A stretch of 30,024 bases of DNA, from NCBI GenBank assembly GCA_002728175.1, contig PBVH01000011.1, positions 60,753-90,776 of the forward strand. Reading direction: 5' to 3'. Of the stretch, positions 1 through 8,393 are shown one piece after another. The notes under the pieces are model-generated. The model searched no databases, was not told where the DNA came from, and saw nothing but the letters and a program-made list of their open reading frames with translations. Position 1 is the first letter of the stretch. Each line of letters begins with the position of its first letter. The DNA is from Flavobacteriales bacterium. Its GTDB lineage: Bacteria; Bacteroidota; Bacteroidia; Flavobacteriales; BACL11. Position numbers and translations under genes: made by a program.

Positions 1-2
1 CA

Positions 3-368
3 CAAGAAGATGATTTAAATGTATTTTCTGAGACAGGAGTTAAAATCAAAGGTAAAATATCAAATTTAATTATTGAAAGTATTTTTTATAAAAACAGCCC
101 ACTCCACGATGGTGCTATTATAATTAAAAACAACTTATTAATTAGCGCTGGATGTATATTACCCATTAGTAATAAAACATTACCAAAAAAAATTGGTGTA
201 AGACATAGAGCTGCTATTGGGGTTACTGAAGAGTCTGATGCAATTGCAATTGTTGTTTCTGAAGAAACAGGAAATATATCTTATGTAAAACAAGGTGAAT
301 TATTTAACAACCGAAGTATTATTCAACTAGAACAATTTTTAAACAGAATTTTTAAAACTACAGAATAA
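3..368 (+). CDS. dacA: Diadenylate cyclase, C-terminal part (5' end outside window)
   Basis: An open frame enters from the left edge and ends at TAA 366-368, giving the last 121 residues. It carries the DisA_N (DAC) catalytic signatures: SPLHDGAIII with the DGA motif (about fragment residues 33-42) and GVRHRAAIG with the RHRAA motif (about 66-74). This family joins two ATP molecules into the second messenger c-di-AMP. The one-domain type in Bacteroidota (CdaA/DacA) has N-terminal membrane helices, which would lie upstream of the window. The tail after the catalytic domain is short, as expected for CdaA and unlike DisA, which has long helical and HhH domains. Its stop codon directly abuts the stop codon of the convergent argS, leaving no intergenic terminator. 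The family call is firm; the CdaA subtype is inferred from the short C-terminus. Confidence 0.9.
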   Translation, partial: QEDDLNVFSETGVKIKGKISNLIIESIFYKNSPLHDGAIIIKNNLLISAGCILPISNKTLPKKIGVRHRAAIGVTEESDAIAIVVSEETGNISYVKQGELFNNRSIIQLEQFLNRIFKTTE

Positions 369-2144
369 TCACATTTTATCGGGCATTAAAATACCCAATA
401 ATGACATTGATGATTTTATTATTTCAGATATCTTTTTAGAAATAACTAATCTAAATATTATAATCTTCTTGCTCTCGTTATTTAAAATAGGATAACTTTG
501 ATAAAACTGATTAAATTCTTTTGACAACTCATAAGAATAATTTGCTAATAATGATGGATTAAGCTGTTTAGCTGAATCACTTAATATATTTGGAAATTTA
601 CACATTATTTTAATCAAATTTTTTTCGGAGCTATTTAATTCATAATAATCACAAAAATCTACTGAAAGTTGATAATTGCAATTTCTTAGAAGTGATTGTA
701 TTCTAGCATAAGTATACTGAATAAAAGGGCCTGTATTTCCATTAAAATCAATTGATTCTTCTGTATTGAATAACATGTTTTTATGAGGATCCACCTTTAA
801 AATAAAATATTTTAAAGCACCTAACCCAACCGTTTCGTAAAGTGAATCTATTTCATTTTGCTCCATTCCTTTTGTTTTTCCAAGATCTTGAGAGATTTTT
901 TTAGCGTTATTTACAAGATTACTCATTAAATCATCAGCATCAACAACTGTCCCTTCTCTAGACTTCATCTTTCCAGATGGTAAATCAACCATACCATATG
1001 ATAAGTGCTTACAATTAGAACTCCAATCATATGATAATAGATCTAATATTGAAAATAAAACTTTAAAATGATGATTTTGCTCATTACCAACTGTATATAT
1101 CATATTTGTAAACGAAAAATCATCGTGTCTTTGAACTGCTGTACCAATATCCTGAGTAATATATACAGATGTTCCATCTGCTCTAAGCAGTATCTTATCA
1201 TCCAAATTATATTTAGACAAACTTACCCAAACAGATTTATCATCTTTTTGATAAAAAATATTTTTTTTCAACCCATCTTCTATTATATTTTTACCAAGTA
1301 AAAAAGTATTGCTTTCGTAATAATTTTTATCAAAGCTTACGTTTAGCCTTGAATAAGTTTGATCAAATCCATCATAAACCCAATTATTCATTTTCTTCCA
1401 CAAATCAATTATTTCTTTATCACCACTTTCCCATTTTAGTAGCATATTTTGAGCTTCTAAAAAAATAGGGGCTTGTTTTTCAGCTTGATCTAAAGAAAAA
1501 CCTTTTTTAACTAAATCATTTACTTGTTCGGAATAGACAGTGTTATATTTAACATAGTATTTTCCAACTAAATGATCTCCTTTAATGTTTGATGATTGAG
1601 GGTCTTCACCTTTACCAAATTTTTTCCAAGAAACCATAGATTTACAAATATGTATTCCTCTGTCATTAATTATTTGAACCTTTACAACATTATTACCATT
1701 AGCTTTTAATATTTCGGAAATTGAATGTCCAAGCAAAATATTTCTAATATGACCTAAATGTAATGGTTTATTAGTATTTGGTGATGAATATTCAACTACA
1801 TATTTATCAGAATTTTTATCAGCAATTTTAATTCCATAATTTTTGTCATCATAAATATTTTTAAATTGTGTAAGCCAAAAATTATTTGAAAATATTAAAT
1901 TTAAAAATCCACCAACAATATTAAAATCAATAATTTCACTGACATTTTTTTTTAAACAAATGGCTATTTCTGATGATGTTTTTTCTGCAGATTTTTTGGA
2001 AACGACTAACAATGGAAATACAACTATAGTTAAATCACCATCAAAATTTTTTTTTGTTTTTTGAAATTGAATATTTAACTCTTTATTTGAATAAAGTGTA
2101 AAAATTGATTCTTTTATTTTATTTTTTAATTTATCTAAACTCAT
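369..2144 (-). CDS. argS: Arginyl-tRNA synthetase
   Basis: This class I aminoacyl-tRNA synthetase of 591 residues attaches arginine to tRNA-Arg in the cytoplasm. The HIGH-type signature is NTNKPLHLGHIRN with HLGH at residues 129-132. The KMSKS-type loop is GKMKSREGT with KMKSR at 392-396. The N-terminal Add1-like domain (about 1-110) and the C-terminal helical anticodon-binding (DALR) domain (about 470-591), ending in GILMPDKM, are both present, and the length is typical. The ATG at 2144 overlaps the TGA of the upstream CtlX-type gene in an ATGA arrangement, so argS is the last gene of an operon led by two arginine/citrulline hydrolase-family genes. Its stop touches that of the convergent diadenylate cyclase gene. 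Identification is certain. Confidence 0.97.
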   Translation of the reverse strand: MSLDKLKNKIKESIFTLYSNKELNIQFQKTKKNFDGDLTIVVFPLLVVSKKSAEKTSSEIAICLKKNVSEIIDFNIVGGFLNLIFSNNFWLTQFKNIYDDKNYGIKIADKNSDKYVVEYSSPNTNKPLHLGHIRNILLGHSISEILKANGNNVVKVQIINDRGIHICKSMVSWKKFGKGEDPQSSNIKGDHLVGKYYVKYNTVYSEQVNDLVKKGFSLDQAEKQAPIFLEAQNMLLKWESGDKEIIDLWKKMNNWVYDGFDQTYSRLNVSFDKNYYESNTFLLGKNIIEDGLKKNIFYQKDDKSVWVSLSKYNLDDKILLRADGTSVYITQDIGTAVQRHDDFSFTNMIYTVGNEQNHHFKVLFSILDLLSYDWSSNCKHLSYGMVDLPSGKMKSREGTVVDADDLMSNLVNNAKKISQDLGKTKGMEQNEIDSLYETVGLGALKYFILKVDPHKNMLFNTEESIDFNGNTGPFIQYTYARIQSLLRNCNYQLSVDFCDYYELNSSEKNLIKIMCKFPNILSDSAKQLNPSLLANYSYELSKEFNQFYQSYPILNNESKKIIIFRLVISKKISEIIKSSMSLLGILMPDKM

Positions 2145-3070
2145 TTTTTTGGTAAAAATATTTCAGCCATCATACATCTTGCACTTCCTCCTCCACATGT
2201 TTCAATGATATTTAATGGACTATGAATAATTGAACAATACTTATTTATTTGTTTAATTTGTTTATTTGTTAAAACACTATACGCAGTTGACGACATAACT
2301 AAAAATTTATCATCAGCTCCTTTAACCTGAAGCATATTTCCTGCAAAATGATGCTTTTGCTCTTCAGTTATTTCAATTATCTCCTTATTACTTTTTTCTA
2401 TTGAACTTTTAACTTTTAATAAATCATTTTTACAATCAATCGAGTCTAAACATACAACAACAAATTCATCAGCAACACACATCATAACATTTGTATGGTA
2501 GATCTTTAGTCTATTTGAACCTACATTTTGATAGGAATTAAAAATTACAGGTTGATAATTAAAATCAGTACAAAATTTTTTTATAATTTTTTCACTTGTT
2601 CTACTTGATAAAGATGCATAACACAACTTTGAGCTTCGGTCTAAAACCATACTTCCAGTACCCTCAAGAAAAATATTTTTAGATTCATATTCAGTATAAT
2701 CTAACACTTTTTCAATTTTAAATTTATTCTTTAAACTATCTAAAATATCCAACCTTCGTTCATATCTTCTGTTTTTAGCATACATTGGATAAAGTGCAAC
2801 TCTAGCATCGTGATGAAATGATATCCAATTATTAGGAAATACTGAATCTGGAGTAATCGGATTAGTAGTATCGTTAAAGATAATTATGTTAACTCCTTTC
2901 AAACTAAGTTTTTCCACAAAATTATCAAATTCTCTACATGCTTTTTCATTTACCTCATTTCTAGAAAAATTATTTAAAGATTTTTGATAAAAATTATTTA
3001 CGGCAGTTTCTTCGTTGTAACTAAACGCCACAGGTCTTATCATCATAATATTATTAGTCAAAGAATTCAT
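2141..3070 (-). CDS. ctlX: CtlX-type citrulline/arginine hydrolase (amidinotransferase fold)
   Basis: This is a guanidine/ureido-modifying enzyme of the amidinotransferase superfamily and resembles proteins annotated as citrulline utilization hydrolase CtlX. With the start used here it has 309 residues. Visible family features are MMIRPVAFSYNEETAVNN near the N-terminus, PDSVFPNNWISFH (about 74-86), LEGTGSMV (135-142), YHTNVMMCV (191-199) and the C-terminal TCGGGSARCMM, whose Cys299 sits where the family nucleophile lies. I start the gene at ATG 3070: the frame is open to an ATG at 3097, but ATG 3070 gives a 4-base ATGA overlap with the upstream gene and places the conserved RPV block at the usual distance. 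It overlaps argS by ATGA as well. The family is clear; citrulline as substrate is inferred from the name and context, and related hydrolases acting on other guanidines are possible. Confidence 0.85.
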   Translation of the reverse strand: MNSLTNNIMMIRPVAFSYNEETAVNNFYQKSLNNFSRNEVNEKACREFDNFVEKLSLKGVNIIIFNDTTNPITPDSVFPNNWISFHHDARVALYPMYAKNRRYERRLDILDSLKNKFKIEKVLDYTEYESKNIFLEGTGSMVLDRSSKLCYASLSSRTSEKIIKKFCTDFNYQPVIFNSYQNVGSNRLKIYHTNVMMCVADEFVVVCLDSIDCKNDLLKVKSSIEKSNKEIIEITEEQKHHFAGNMLQVKGADDKFLVMSSTAYSVLTNKQIKQINKYCSIIHSPLNIIETCGGGSARCMMAEIFLPKK

Positions 3071-3987
3071 TCTCTTATCAAAGGCATAGTTGAACATCTA
3101 AATAATCCTTCCATTTTTGAAGTTTCCATGTATGATATCTCCTCAACTACAAACCCAAGCTCTTTAAGTCTTAAATTTAATCTTGTAAATGATTTGTCGG
3201 AAACAATAATCTTCTCAGAAATTGAAAAAACATTCGAGTTCATATTATACATTTCTTCAGTATCAATTTCAATAATATTTTCTTCACCAAAATAATTAAC
3301 TAAAAACTTTATATCTTTTTTATGTTTAAAGCCCTCTTTATACAATATAGCCTTATCATGACCTATTGGCTGAAAACAACAATCTAAATGCAGGGCATTT
3401 TTTCTAGGATCAGTATCTGATTTATTTAATTCAAAACCAACAACATTTTTATTTGGAAATAGCTTTTGTATAAAAGAAATAGCATTTTTATTTGTTCTTG
3501 AAACAATGTGTTTTTGAAAATCTATATCCTCAGAGTAACCAATAAAAATATATTCATTGTTTAATAAAACATCCCCTCCTTCAACTCTAACATTAGGTGG
3601 AGAAAAAACAATATGTTCTTTACAGATTCTTAAATATAAATCATTTAAAGCTAACATTTCCTTTTCTCTATTTCTAACAATATTTGAAACAATTAAAAAG
3701 TTTCCTATTACAAATGCAATATCTCTTACAAAAATTTGATTTACATTGGAGATATTAGTAGGTTGTAATACAGTTACACCATATTTTCTCAATACCTTTA
3801 AAAGGTTTTTATTTTCATTTGTTAAATCAACCTGATTAGGAAACGTGCCATTTTGTACATGAAATAATGATTTAGGATCATAACAATCCTCTTTTTTAGG
3901 AGTATTTCCAAAATCATCAGCTATTCCAACATAAACAGTTTTTAAATTTGAAGTTTCATTATGTACGTTTAAGTTCAATGTTAACAT
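3067..3987 (-). CDS. Arginine deiminase / DDAH-like amidinohydrolase
   Basis: This 306-residue cytoplasmic enzyme belongs to the arginine deiminase, dimethylarginine dimethylaminohydrolase and amidinotransferase fold. Motifs in order are FVRDIAF (86-92), EGGDVLL (136-142), ALHLDCCFQPIG (198-209, with the likely catalytic His200) and the C-terminal LFRCSTMPLIRE with probable nucleophile Cys298. The last motif resembles the RCM/STMPL signature of arginine deiminases. The expected reaction is L-arginine to L-citrulline plus ammonia. It is the first gene of an operon with the CtlX-type hydrolase and argS, and ends in an ATGA overlap. A TAnnTTTG element stands four bases before its ATG. No carbamoyltransferase or carbamate kinase follows, so this is not a classical arcABC operon. 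Proteins very close in sequence are widespread in Bacteroidota; whether they prefer arginine or methylated arginine cannot be told from sequence alone. Confidence 0.87.
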   Translation of the reverse strand: MLTLNLNVHNETSNLKTVYVGIADDFGNTPKKEDCYDPKSLFHVQNGTFPNQVDLTNENKNLLKVLRKYGVTVLQPTNISNVNQIFVRDIAFVIGNFLIVSNIVRNREKEMLALNDLYLRICKEHIVFSPPNVRVEGGDVLLNNEYIFIGYSEDIDFQKHIVSRTNKNAISFIQKLFPNKNVVGFELNKSDTDPRKNALHLDCCFQPIGHDKAILYKEGFKHKKDIKFLVNYFGEENIIEIDTEEMYNMNSNVFSISEKIIVSDKSFTRLNLRLKELGFVVEEISYMETSKMEGLFRCSTMPLIRE

Positions 3988-3991
3988 TCGA

Positions 3992-3999
3992 CAAATTTA
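3992..3999 (-). promoter_or_regulatory. Bacteroidota -7 element (TAnnTTTG) of the arginine hydrolase-argS operon
   Basis: Minus-strand TAAATTTG ends four bases before the ATG at 3987. A partial -33 match (TTG, minus strand, 4026-4024) lies 24 bases upstream, slightly beyond the usual 17-23. If used, the transcript would begin at or within a few bases of the start codon. The call rests on the consensus match and position only. Confidence 0.5.
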
Positions 4000-4078
4000 A
4001 CTAAGAAATAAGTATATAAATAACAATTGATTACATATTTTTTATTAACAATTAAATGGTAAAATATTAAATTTTATT

Positions 4079-4110
4079 TTTGAGCTTGAAGTAATGAATT
4101 TGTATTTTTG
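4079..4110 (+). promoter_or_regulatory. Bacteroidota promoter of ftsK (TTTG-N20-TAnnTTTG)
   Basis: The -33 element TTTG lies at 4079-4082 and the -7 element TATTTTTG at 4103-4110, separated by 20 bases, which matches the sigma-ABfr consensus. The ATG follows three bases later at 4114, so the predicted mRNA is leaderless or nearly so. The same 126-base region serves the divergent arginine hydrolase operon. Confidence 0.6.
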
Positions 4111-4113
4111 GAT

Positions 4114-6480
4114 ATGAGTAAAATCAAACTAAACACAAAAAAAACAAAATTTAAACTTAAAAATATTATAGATGTTTTTGCTAATAAAAGAAATCAAAAC
4201 ATCTTTTCAACTTTACTCATCCTAATATCTTGCTATTTAATCATTGCATTTTTTTCATTTTGCTTTAACTGGAAAACTGATGACAACATAGTGTCTAACA
4301 ATGACTTTTTAGATGTAATTTCTAACAATAATATTGAAAACGCAATTGGTGGATTAGGAGCATATATTTCTAACTTATTAATTAAAGATAGCTTTGGTAT
4401 TTTTGCTTTTATTATACCTTTTGCATTATTAATTTTAGCTAGTAACATTTTTGGGTTTAGAAAAATTCGTTTTAAAAAATTAATTTTCAAACTAATTATT
4501 GCACTTGTTTTATTTCCAGTTATTCTTTGCCATTTCACAAACCTAACTATTTACTCTGGTGCAGTTGGAATTTATATAAATGAATTGTTAAACACTGTTT
4601 TAGGAAAAATAGGTAATACATTATTACTTCTAACAATTATTATACTTTATATAGCAAGTTATATCAATTTGACTGACTTATATTCAAAATTTAAAAATTT
4701 ATTAAAAAAGAAAAAAGAAAATATTAAGGATTTGAATACAAAAACACAAAGTGATGAATTATTAGAAGATGATTCCCCAACTCACAATAAAGAAGATGAA
4801 ATCAAGAGTTCCAAACCTGTTCAAATAAATAATAATACTGAAACAAATGATAATTTAAATAAACTAGATGAAAATAAATTAGAGCCTAAAACTGCTGATT
4901 TAGGTATTGAAATAAACGAAGTTAAAGAAGAAGAAACTCTATCAACTAATGATATTGAGAAAAAACTTGAAGATTTGGGAGATTATGATCCAACATTAGA
5001 GCTTTCAAATTACAGAATCCCAAGTATTGAAATTTTAAAAAACTATGGTAATGGTAAAATTGAGATTGATAAAAGCGATTTAGAAGAAAAAAAAGATAAA
5101 ATAGTTGAAACATTAGGGCACTACAAAATTGGAATAACATCAATATCTGCAACTGTTGGCCCGACTATAACTTTGTATGAAATTGTTCCAAATGCTGGAA
5201 TTAGAATATCTAAAATCAAAAATCTTGAAGACGATATTGCTTTAAGTTTAGCTGCTGAAGGAATTAGAATTATAGCTCCAATTCCTGGAAAAGGAACAGT
5301 TGGAATAGAAGTTCCAAATAAAAACAAAACAACAGTTTCTATGCTTGAAGTTTTAAAGTCAGAAAAATTTCAGGATAACAAAATGGAACTTCCAATAGCT
5401 TTTGGAAAAACAATTTCAAATGAGACATTTGTAGTCGATCTCACTAAAATGCCTCATTTGTTAATGGCAGGAGCCACTGGACAAGGTAAATCAGTTGGTC
5501 TTAATGTGATTCTCACATCATTACTTTATAAAAAACATCCAGCAGAAATAAAATTTGTACTGGTAGATCCTAAAAAGGTAGAACTAACATTATTCAATAA
5601 AATTGAAAAACATTTTTTAGCTAAGTTACCTGATTCAGAGGAGGCAATTATTACCGATACTAAAAAAGTTATCAATACCGTCAATTCTCTTTGTATTGAA
5701 ATGGATGAAAGATATGAACTATGCAAAAAAGCTCAATGTAGAAATATTAAAGAATACAACACCAAGTTTATTTTAAGAAAATTAAATCCAAACAAAGGAC
5801 ATAGATTCTTACCCTATATTGTTTTAGTAATCGATGAATTTGCTGATTTAATTATGACGGCAGGAAAAGAAATTGAAACTCCAATTGCAAGACTTGCACA
5901 GCTAGCAAGAGCAATTGGTATTCACCTAATAATTGCTACACAAAGACCTTCTGTAAATGTGATAACTGGTATAATTAAAGCTAATTTTCCTGCAAGAGTC
6001 GCATTTAGAGTAACCTCTTCTACTGATTCAAGAACAATACTAGATAGTAAAGGAGCTGATCAATTAATTGGAATGGGAGATATGTTAATATCTACCGGTA
6101 GTGATTTAACAAGATTACAGTGTGCATTTATTGATACACCTGAAGTAGAAAAACTTTGTGAAGAAATTGGAAGCCAGAATTCATATTCACAAGCACATAT
6201 TTTACCAGAATTTGTTTCTGAAAATGAATCAACATCAGTAAGCTCGAATTTAGAAGAGAAAGATGATTTATTTAATGAAGCTGCTAGAATTGTTGTGCAA
6301 CATCAATCAGGATCTACGTCGCTTATTCAAAGAAAATTAAGACTTGGATATAATAGAGCAGGAAGAATTATTGATCAACTTGAATCAGCTAAAATAGTTG
6401 GTCCTCCTGAAGGAAGTAAAGCCAGACAAGTATTAATTAAAACAGAATTAGAGCTTGAGGAACTCCTTAATAGTATATAA
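4114..6480 (+). CDS. ftsK: FtsK/SpoIIIE-family DNA translocase
   Basis: This is a cell-division DNA translocase that pumps chromosome ends through the septum and activates XerCD recombination. It has 788 residues from ATG 4114. About four transmembrane helices occupy the N-terminus (roughly 30-51, 91-112, 120-143, 160-184), followed by an acidic/lysine-rich linker (about 195-280) and the motor. Walker A is GATGQGKS (453-460) and Walker B is LVIDEFADL with D574 and E575. The C-terminal winged-helix gamma domain begins near DLFNEAARIVVQ and contains RKLRLGYNRAGRIIDQLE. An in-frame TTG at 4108 is possible but lies inside the -7 promoter element, so ATG 4114 is preferred. The lolA-like gene begins on the base after its TAA, as in other Flavobacteriia. 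Identification is certain. Confidence 0.96.
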   Translation: MSKIKLNTKKTKFKLKNIIDVFANKRNQNIFSTLLILISCYLIIAFFSFCFNWKTDDNIVSNNDFLDVISNNNIENAIGGLGAYISNLLIKDSFGIFAFIIPFALLILASNIFGFRKIRFKKLIFKLIIALVLFPVILCHFTNLTIYSGAVGIYINELLNTVLGKIGNTLLLLTIIILYIASYINLTDLYSKFKNLLKKKKENIKDLNTKTQSDELLEDDSPTHNKEDEIKSSKPVQINNNTETNDNLNKLDENKLEPKTADLGIEINEVKEEETLSTNDIEKKLEDLGDYDPTLELSNYRIPSIEILKNYGNGKIEIDKSDLEEKKDKIVETLGHYKIGITSISATVGPTITLYEIVPNAGIRISKIKNLEDDIALSLAAEGIRIIAPIPGKGTVGIEVPNKNKTTVSMLEVLKSEKFQDNKMELPIAFGKTISNETFVVDLTKMPHLLMAGATGQGKSVGLNVILTSLLYKKHPAEIKFVLVDPKKVELTLFNKIEKHFLAKLPDSEEAIITDTKKVINTVNSLCIEMDERYELCKKAQCRNIKEYNTKFILRKLNPNKGHRFLPYIVLVIDEFADLIMTAGKEIETPIARLAQLARAIGIHLIIATQRPSVNVITGIIKANFPARVAFRVTSSTDSRTILDSKGADQLIGMGDMLISTGSDLTRLQCAFIDTPEVEKLCEEIGSQNSYSQAHILPEFVSENESTSVSSNLEEKDDLFNEAARIVVQHQSGSTSLIQRKLRLGYNRAGRIIDQLESAKIVGPPEGSKARQVLIKTELELEELLNSI

Positions 6481-7095
6481 ATGAAATTATTTTTCTGTTT
6501 TCTTATTTTAATATCATCAATCTCAAACTTTTCAGATGAAAAAATAAAAGGAGAGATAATTGATGATATAGTCACTAAAATCAGTGGTTACAAAAATATT
6601 TCAATCGATTTCGATCTACTATATGAGAATATCAGTTTAGATATTAAAACAAATAAAAAAGGAAAATTAATTCTTGAAAATGATAAATTTAGTATTGATT
6701 TGGATGAACAAATGATAATTAATAATGGTGATATACAATGGACTTATTTGAAAGATATAAATGAAGTTCAAATATCAAATAACGAAATAACAACAGGTGT
6801 ATCAAAATTAAGTGACTTATTTAAAATTTCAAAAAATGATTATAAAATTTTATTTCTTAAAGACGAAATAAATTTTTATTTGATAGAACTAATTCCAAAA
6901 ACAATAAAATCTTTTATTAAAATACAAATTAAGTTCCAAAAACAAAATAAAGAAATAAGTGAAATTAAAGTATTTGATAAAGAAGGTGGAAAATTTACTT
7001 ATTCAATTAATAGATTAAAGTATGATTTGGAAATAAATTCATTTTATTTTGACACATCAAAGTTTCCAGGTATTGAAATAATAGATTTAAGGTGA
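6481..7095 (+). CDS. LolA-like outer-membrane lipoprotein carrier
   Basis: This 204-residue protein has a short hydrophobic N-terminus (MKLFFCFLILISSISNF) consistent with a signal peptide for the periplasm. The rest is the beta-rich LolA-like pattern: GKLILENDKFSIDL, then INNGDIQWTYLKDINEVQISN, ending in FYFDTSKFPGIEIIDLR, which matches the closing strand of LolA proteins. LolA carries lipoproteins from the inner membrane LolCDE exporter to the outer membrane. The ATG follows the ftsK TAA with no gap, so the two are cotranscribed; ftsK followed by a LolA-family gene is a familiar order in Flavobacteriales. Sequence divergence in this family is high, so the exact carrier role is inferred from family and context. 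Confidence 0.82.
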   Translation: MKLFFCFLILISSISNFSDEKIKGEIIDDIVTKISGYKNISIDFDLLYENISLDIKTNKKGKLILENDKFSIDLDEQMIINNGDIQWTYLKDINEVQISNNEITTGVSKLSDLFKISKNDYKILFLKDEINFYLIELIPKTIKSFIKIQIKFQKQNKEISEIKVFDKEGGKFTYSINRLKYDLEINSFYFDTSKFPGIEIIDLR

Positions 7096-7109
7096 ATAAA
7101 AATTTATTC
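7094..7109. terminator. Short A/T-rich inverted repeat between convergent genes
   Basis: GAATAAA (7094-7100) and TTTATTC (7103-7109) are a perfect 7-base inverted repeat spanning the stop codons of the lolA-like gene (TGA 7093-7095) and the convergent LysM protein (TAA 7106-7104). It could act as a weak terminator in both directions, but the stem is nearly all A-T and the loop is only two bases. Confidence 0.25.
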
Positions 7110-8393
7110 CGCTAAAATCAAATCATAATCGTAATAATTATAAATTGGCATAGTTGTATTAACATAACCACCATTCAATAATTTCTTAAAGCTATATAGT
7201 TTCTCATTACCAAAAAAATGCATAATAATAGAGTAAGCATTATAAGAATACTTTGTATGATTAGTTAAATATGTTTTTTCAAACAACTTTATAAATTGTT
7301 GATCAAACTCTTGAAAATAATTTAATTGATTAGATATAGGAAGATGTAAATTAAGCTCCATTAAATCATCAATATCAAGATTATCATATTTAACCCAGGA
7401 ATTTAGTCCAAAAACAACAGATGTAGAATCCAAACATCGAATTGATGAAAGAACTTTACTTACAAACGCTTTATTAGTTGAGGGAATCAAAACAAGTTGA
7501 AAAGGAGAAAAAATATCTCTTATTGAATCGACATGAGTATATATTATTTCATGTGAATTAATTTCATTAAGTTTATTTTTACTTAATGATCTTTTAAGTG
7601 AATTTACATGCGCAACCTCATCATTCTGATGTAATATAAGAATTTTTTTATTTTTATATTTTCTGTCAATAAATTTTACTATTTCTCTTAATTGATCTTC
7701 TATTCTAGGGTATATTTGGTAAACAGCTTTGTATTTTTTAACATCATTTGCTATTCTTGATAAAGGATTAATTAAAATTTTATTGCTGTTACCATATTTT
7801 TGACAAACTAAATTAAAATTCTTTGCTCTTAACGGTCCAATTATATAATCCATTTTTTCAAGCTTACCTGATCTAACAATATTCAAAACTTTATTTGTAT
7901 CATTGTTAGTATCAAAAGTGTGTAATACTATATTAACATTTTGCTTGTTTAATGAATCCAATGCAAGTTTAACACCTACATGAAAAGATAATGCAACCTC
8001 AGACGCAGTAAAATACAAACTACTAACTTTTGAAGTATCTTCAAAACCATCAAACATTGTATCATTTTTTTCTACATAATATGGCATCAATAAAGCAATA
8101 TTAATTTTTTCTTTTTTTGTTTTATTTTCTCTAAAGGAAATTATTGAATCATTTAATTCAATCGGAATATATAATTGTTGATTATAATACAAATTTCGTT
8201 GCATTTCATTAGACTTTAAAATATCATTTACCTTTACTTTATAAGTACCTGCAATTTTATTTAAAGACTCCCCCGCTTTTACTGTGTGAATTATAAAATA
8301 TTTATCATCGAATCTTACAATTTTATTATTTGTCTGAGCAAATAATGAAGTTGATAATATAATAAATATAAAAAAAATTCTAATTATTCCCAT
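7104..8393 (-). CDS. LysM domain plus PBP1-like periplasmic protein
   Basis: This 429-residue secreted protein has a signal peptide at 1-20 (ending SLFAQ). A LysM domain follows at about 34-78 (HTVKAGESLNKIAGTY to LYIPI) and would bind peptidoglycan. From about 95 onward it resembles type 1 periplasmic binding proteins (INIALLMPYYV, then VSLYF...SFHVGVKLALDSL), the ligand fold of amino-acid ABC transporters and LpoA-like proteins. No transporter genes lie nearby, so a cell-wall-anchored ligand sensor or a peptidoglycan-synthesis partner is as likely as transport. The ATG at 8393 overlaps the end of guaA by 10 bases, making it the last gene of the mnmA-bshC-guaA operon. The same neighbour behind guaA is common in Flavobacteriia. 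The domains are clear and the function is unknown. Confidence 0.8.
   Translation of the reverse strand: MGIIRIFFIFIILSTSLFAQTNNKIVRFDDKYFIIHTVKAGESLNKIAGTYKVKVNDILKSNEMQRNLYYNQQLYIPIELNDSIISFRENKTKKEKINIALLMPYYVEKNDTMFDGFEDTSKVSSLYFTASEVALSFHVGVKLALDSLNKQNVNIVLHTFDTNNDTNKVLNIVRSGKLEKMDYIIGPLRAKNFNLVCQKYGNSNKILINPLSRIANDVKKYKAVYQIYPRIEDQLREIVKFIDRKYKNKKILILHQNDEVAHVNSLKRSLSKNKLNEINSHEIIYTHVDSIRDIFSPFQLVLIPSTNKAFVSKVLSSIRCLDSTSVVFGLNSWVKYDNLDIDDLMELNLHLPISNQLNYFQEFDQQFIKLFEKTYLTNHTKYSYNAYSIIMHFFGNEKLYSFKKLLNGGYVNTTMPIYNYYDYDLILAE

Noticed and set aside
2984..3295. Open plus-strand frame of about 100 codons across the CtlX/ADI-like junction
   Set aside because: It lies wholly antisense to two well-supported enzyme genes, has no family resemblance and reflects A/T-rich codon use on the other strand.
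3067..3987. Classical arginine deiminase (arcABC) operon
   Set aside because: No ornithine carbamoyltransferase, carbamate kinase or arginine/ornithine antiporter gene is adjacent; argS follows instead.
4108..4113. TTG at 4108 as ftsK start
   Set aside because: It lies within the TATTTTTG promoter element; ATG 4114 is two codons downstream and fits better.
4233..5726. Several minus-strand open frames inside ftsK
   Set aside because: All are antisense shadows of a gene with intact Walker motifs; none shows a recognisable domain.
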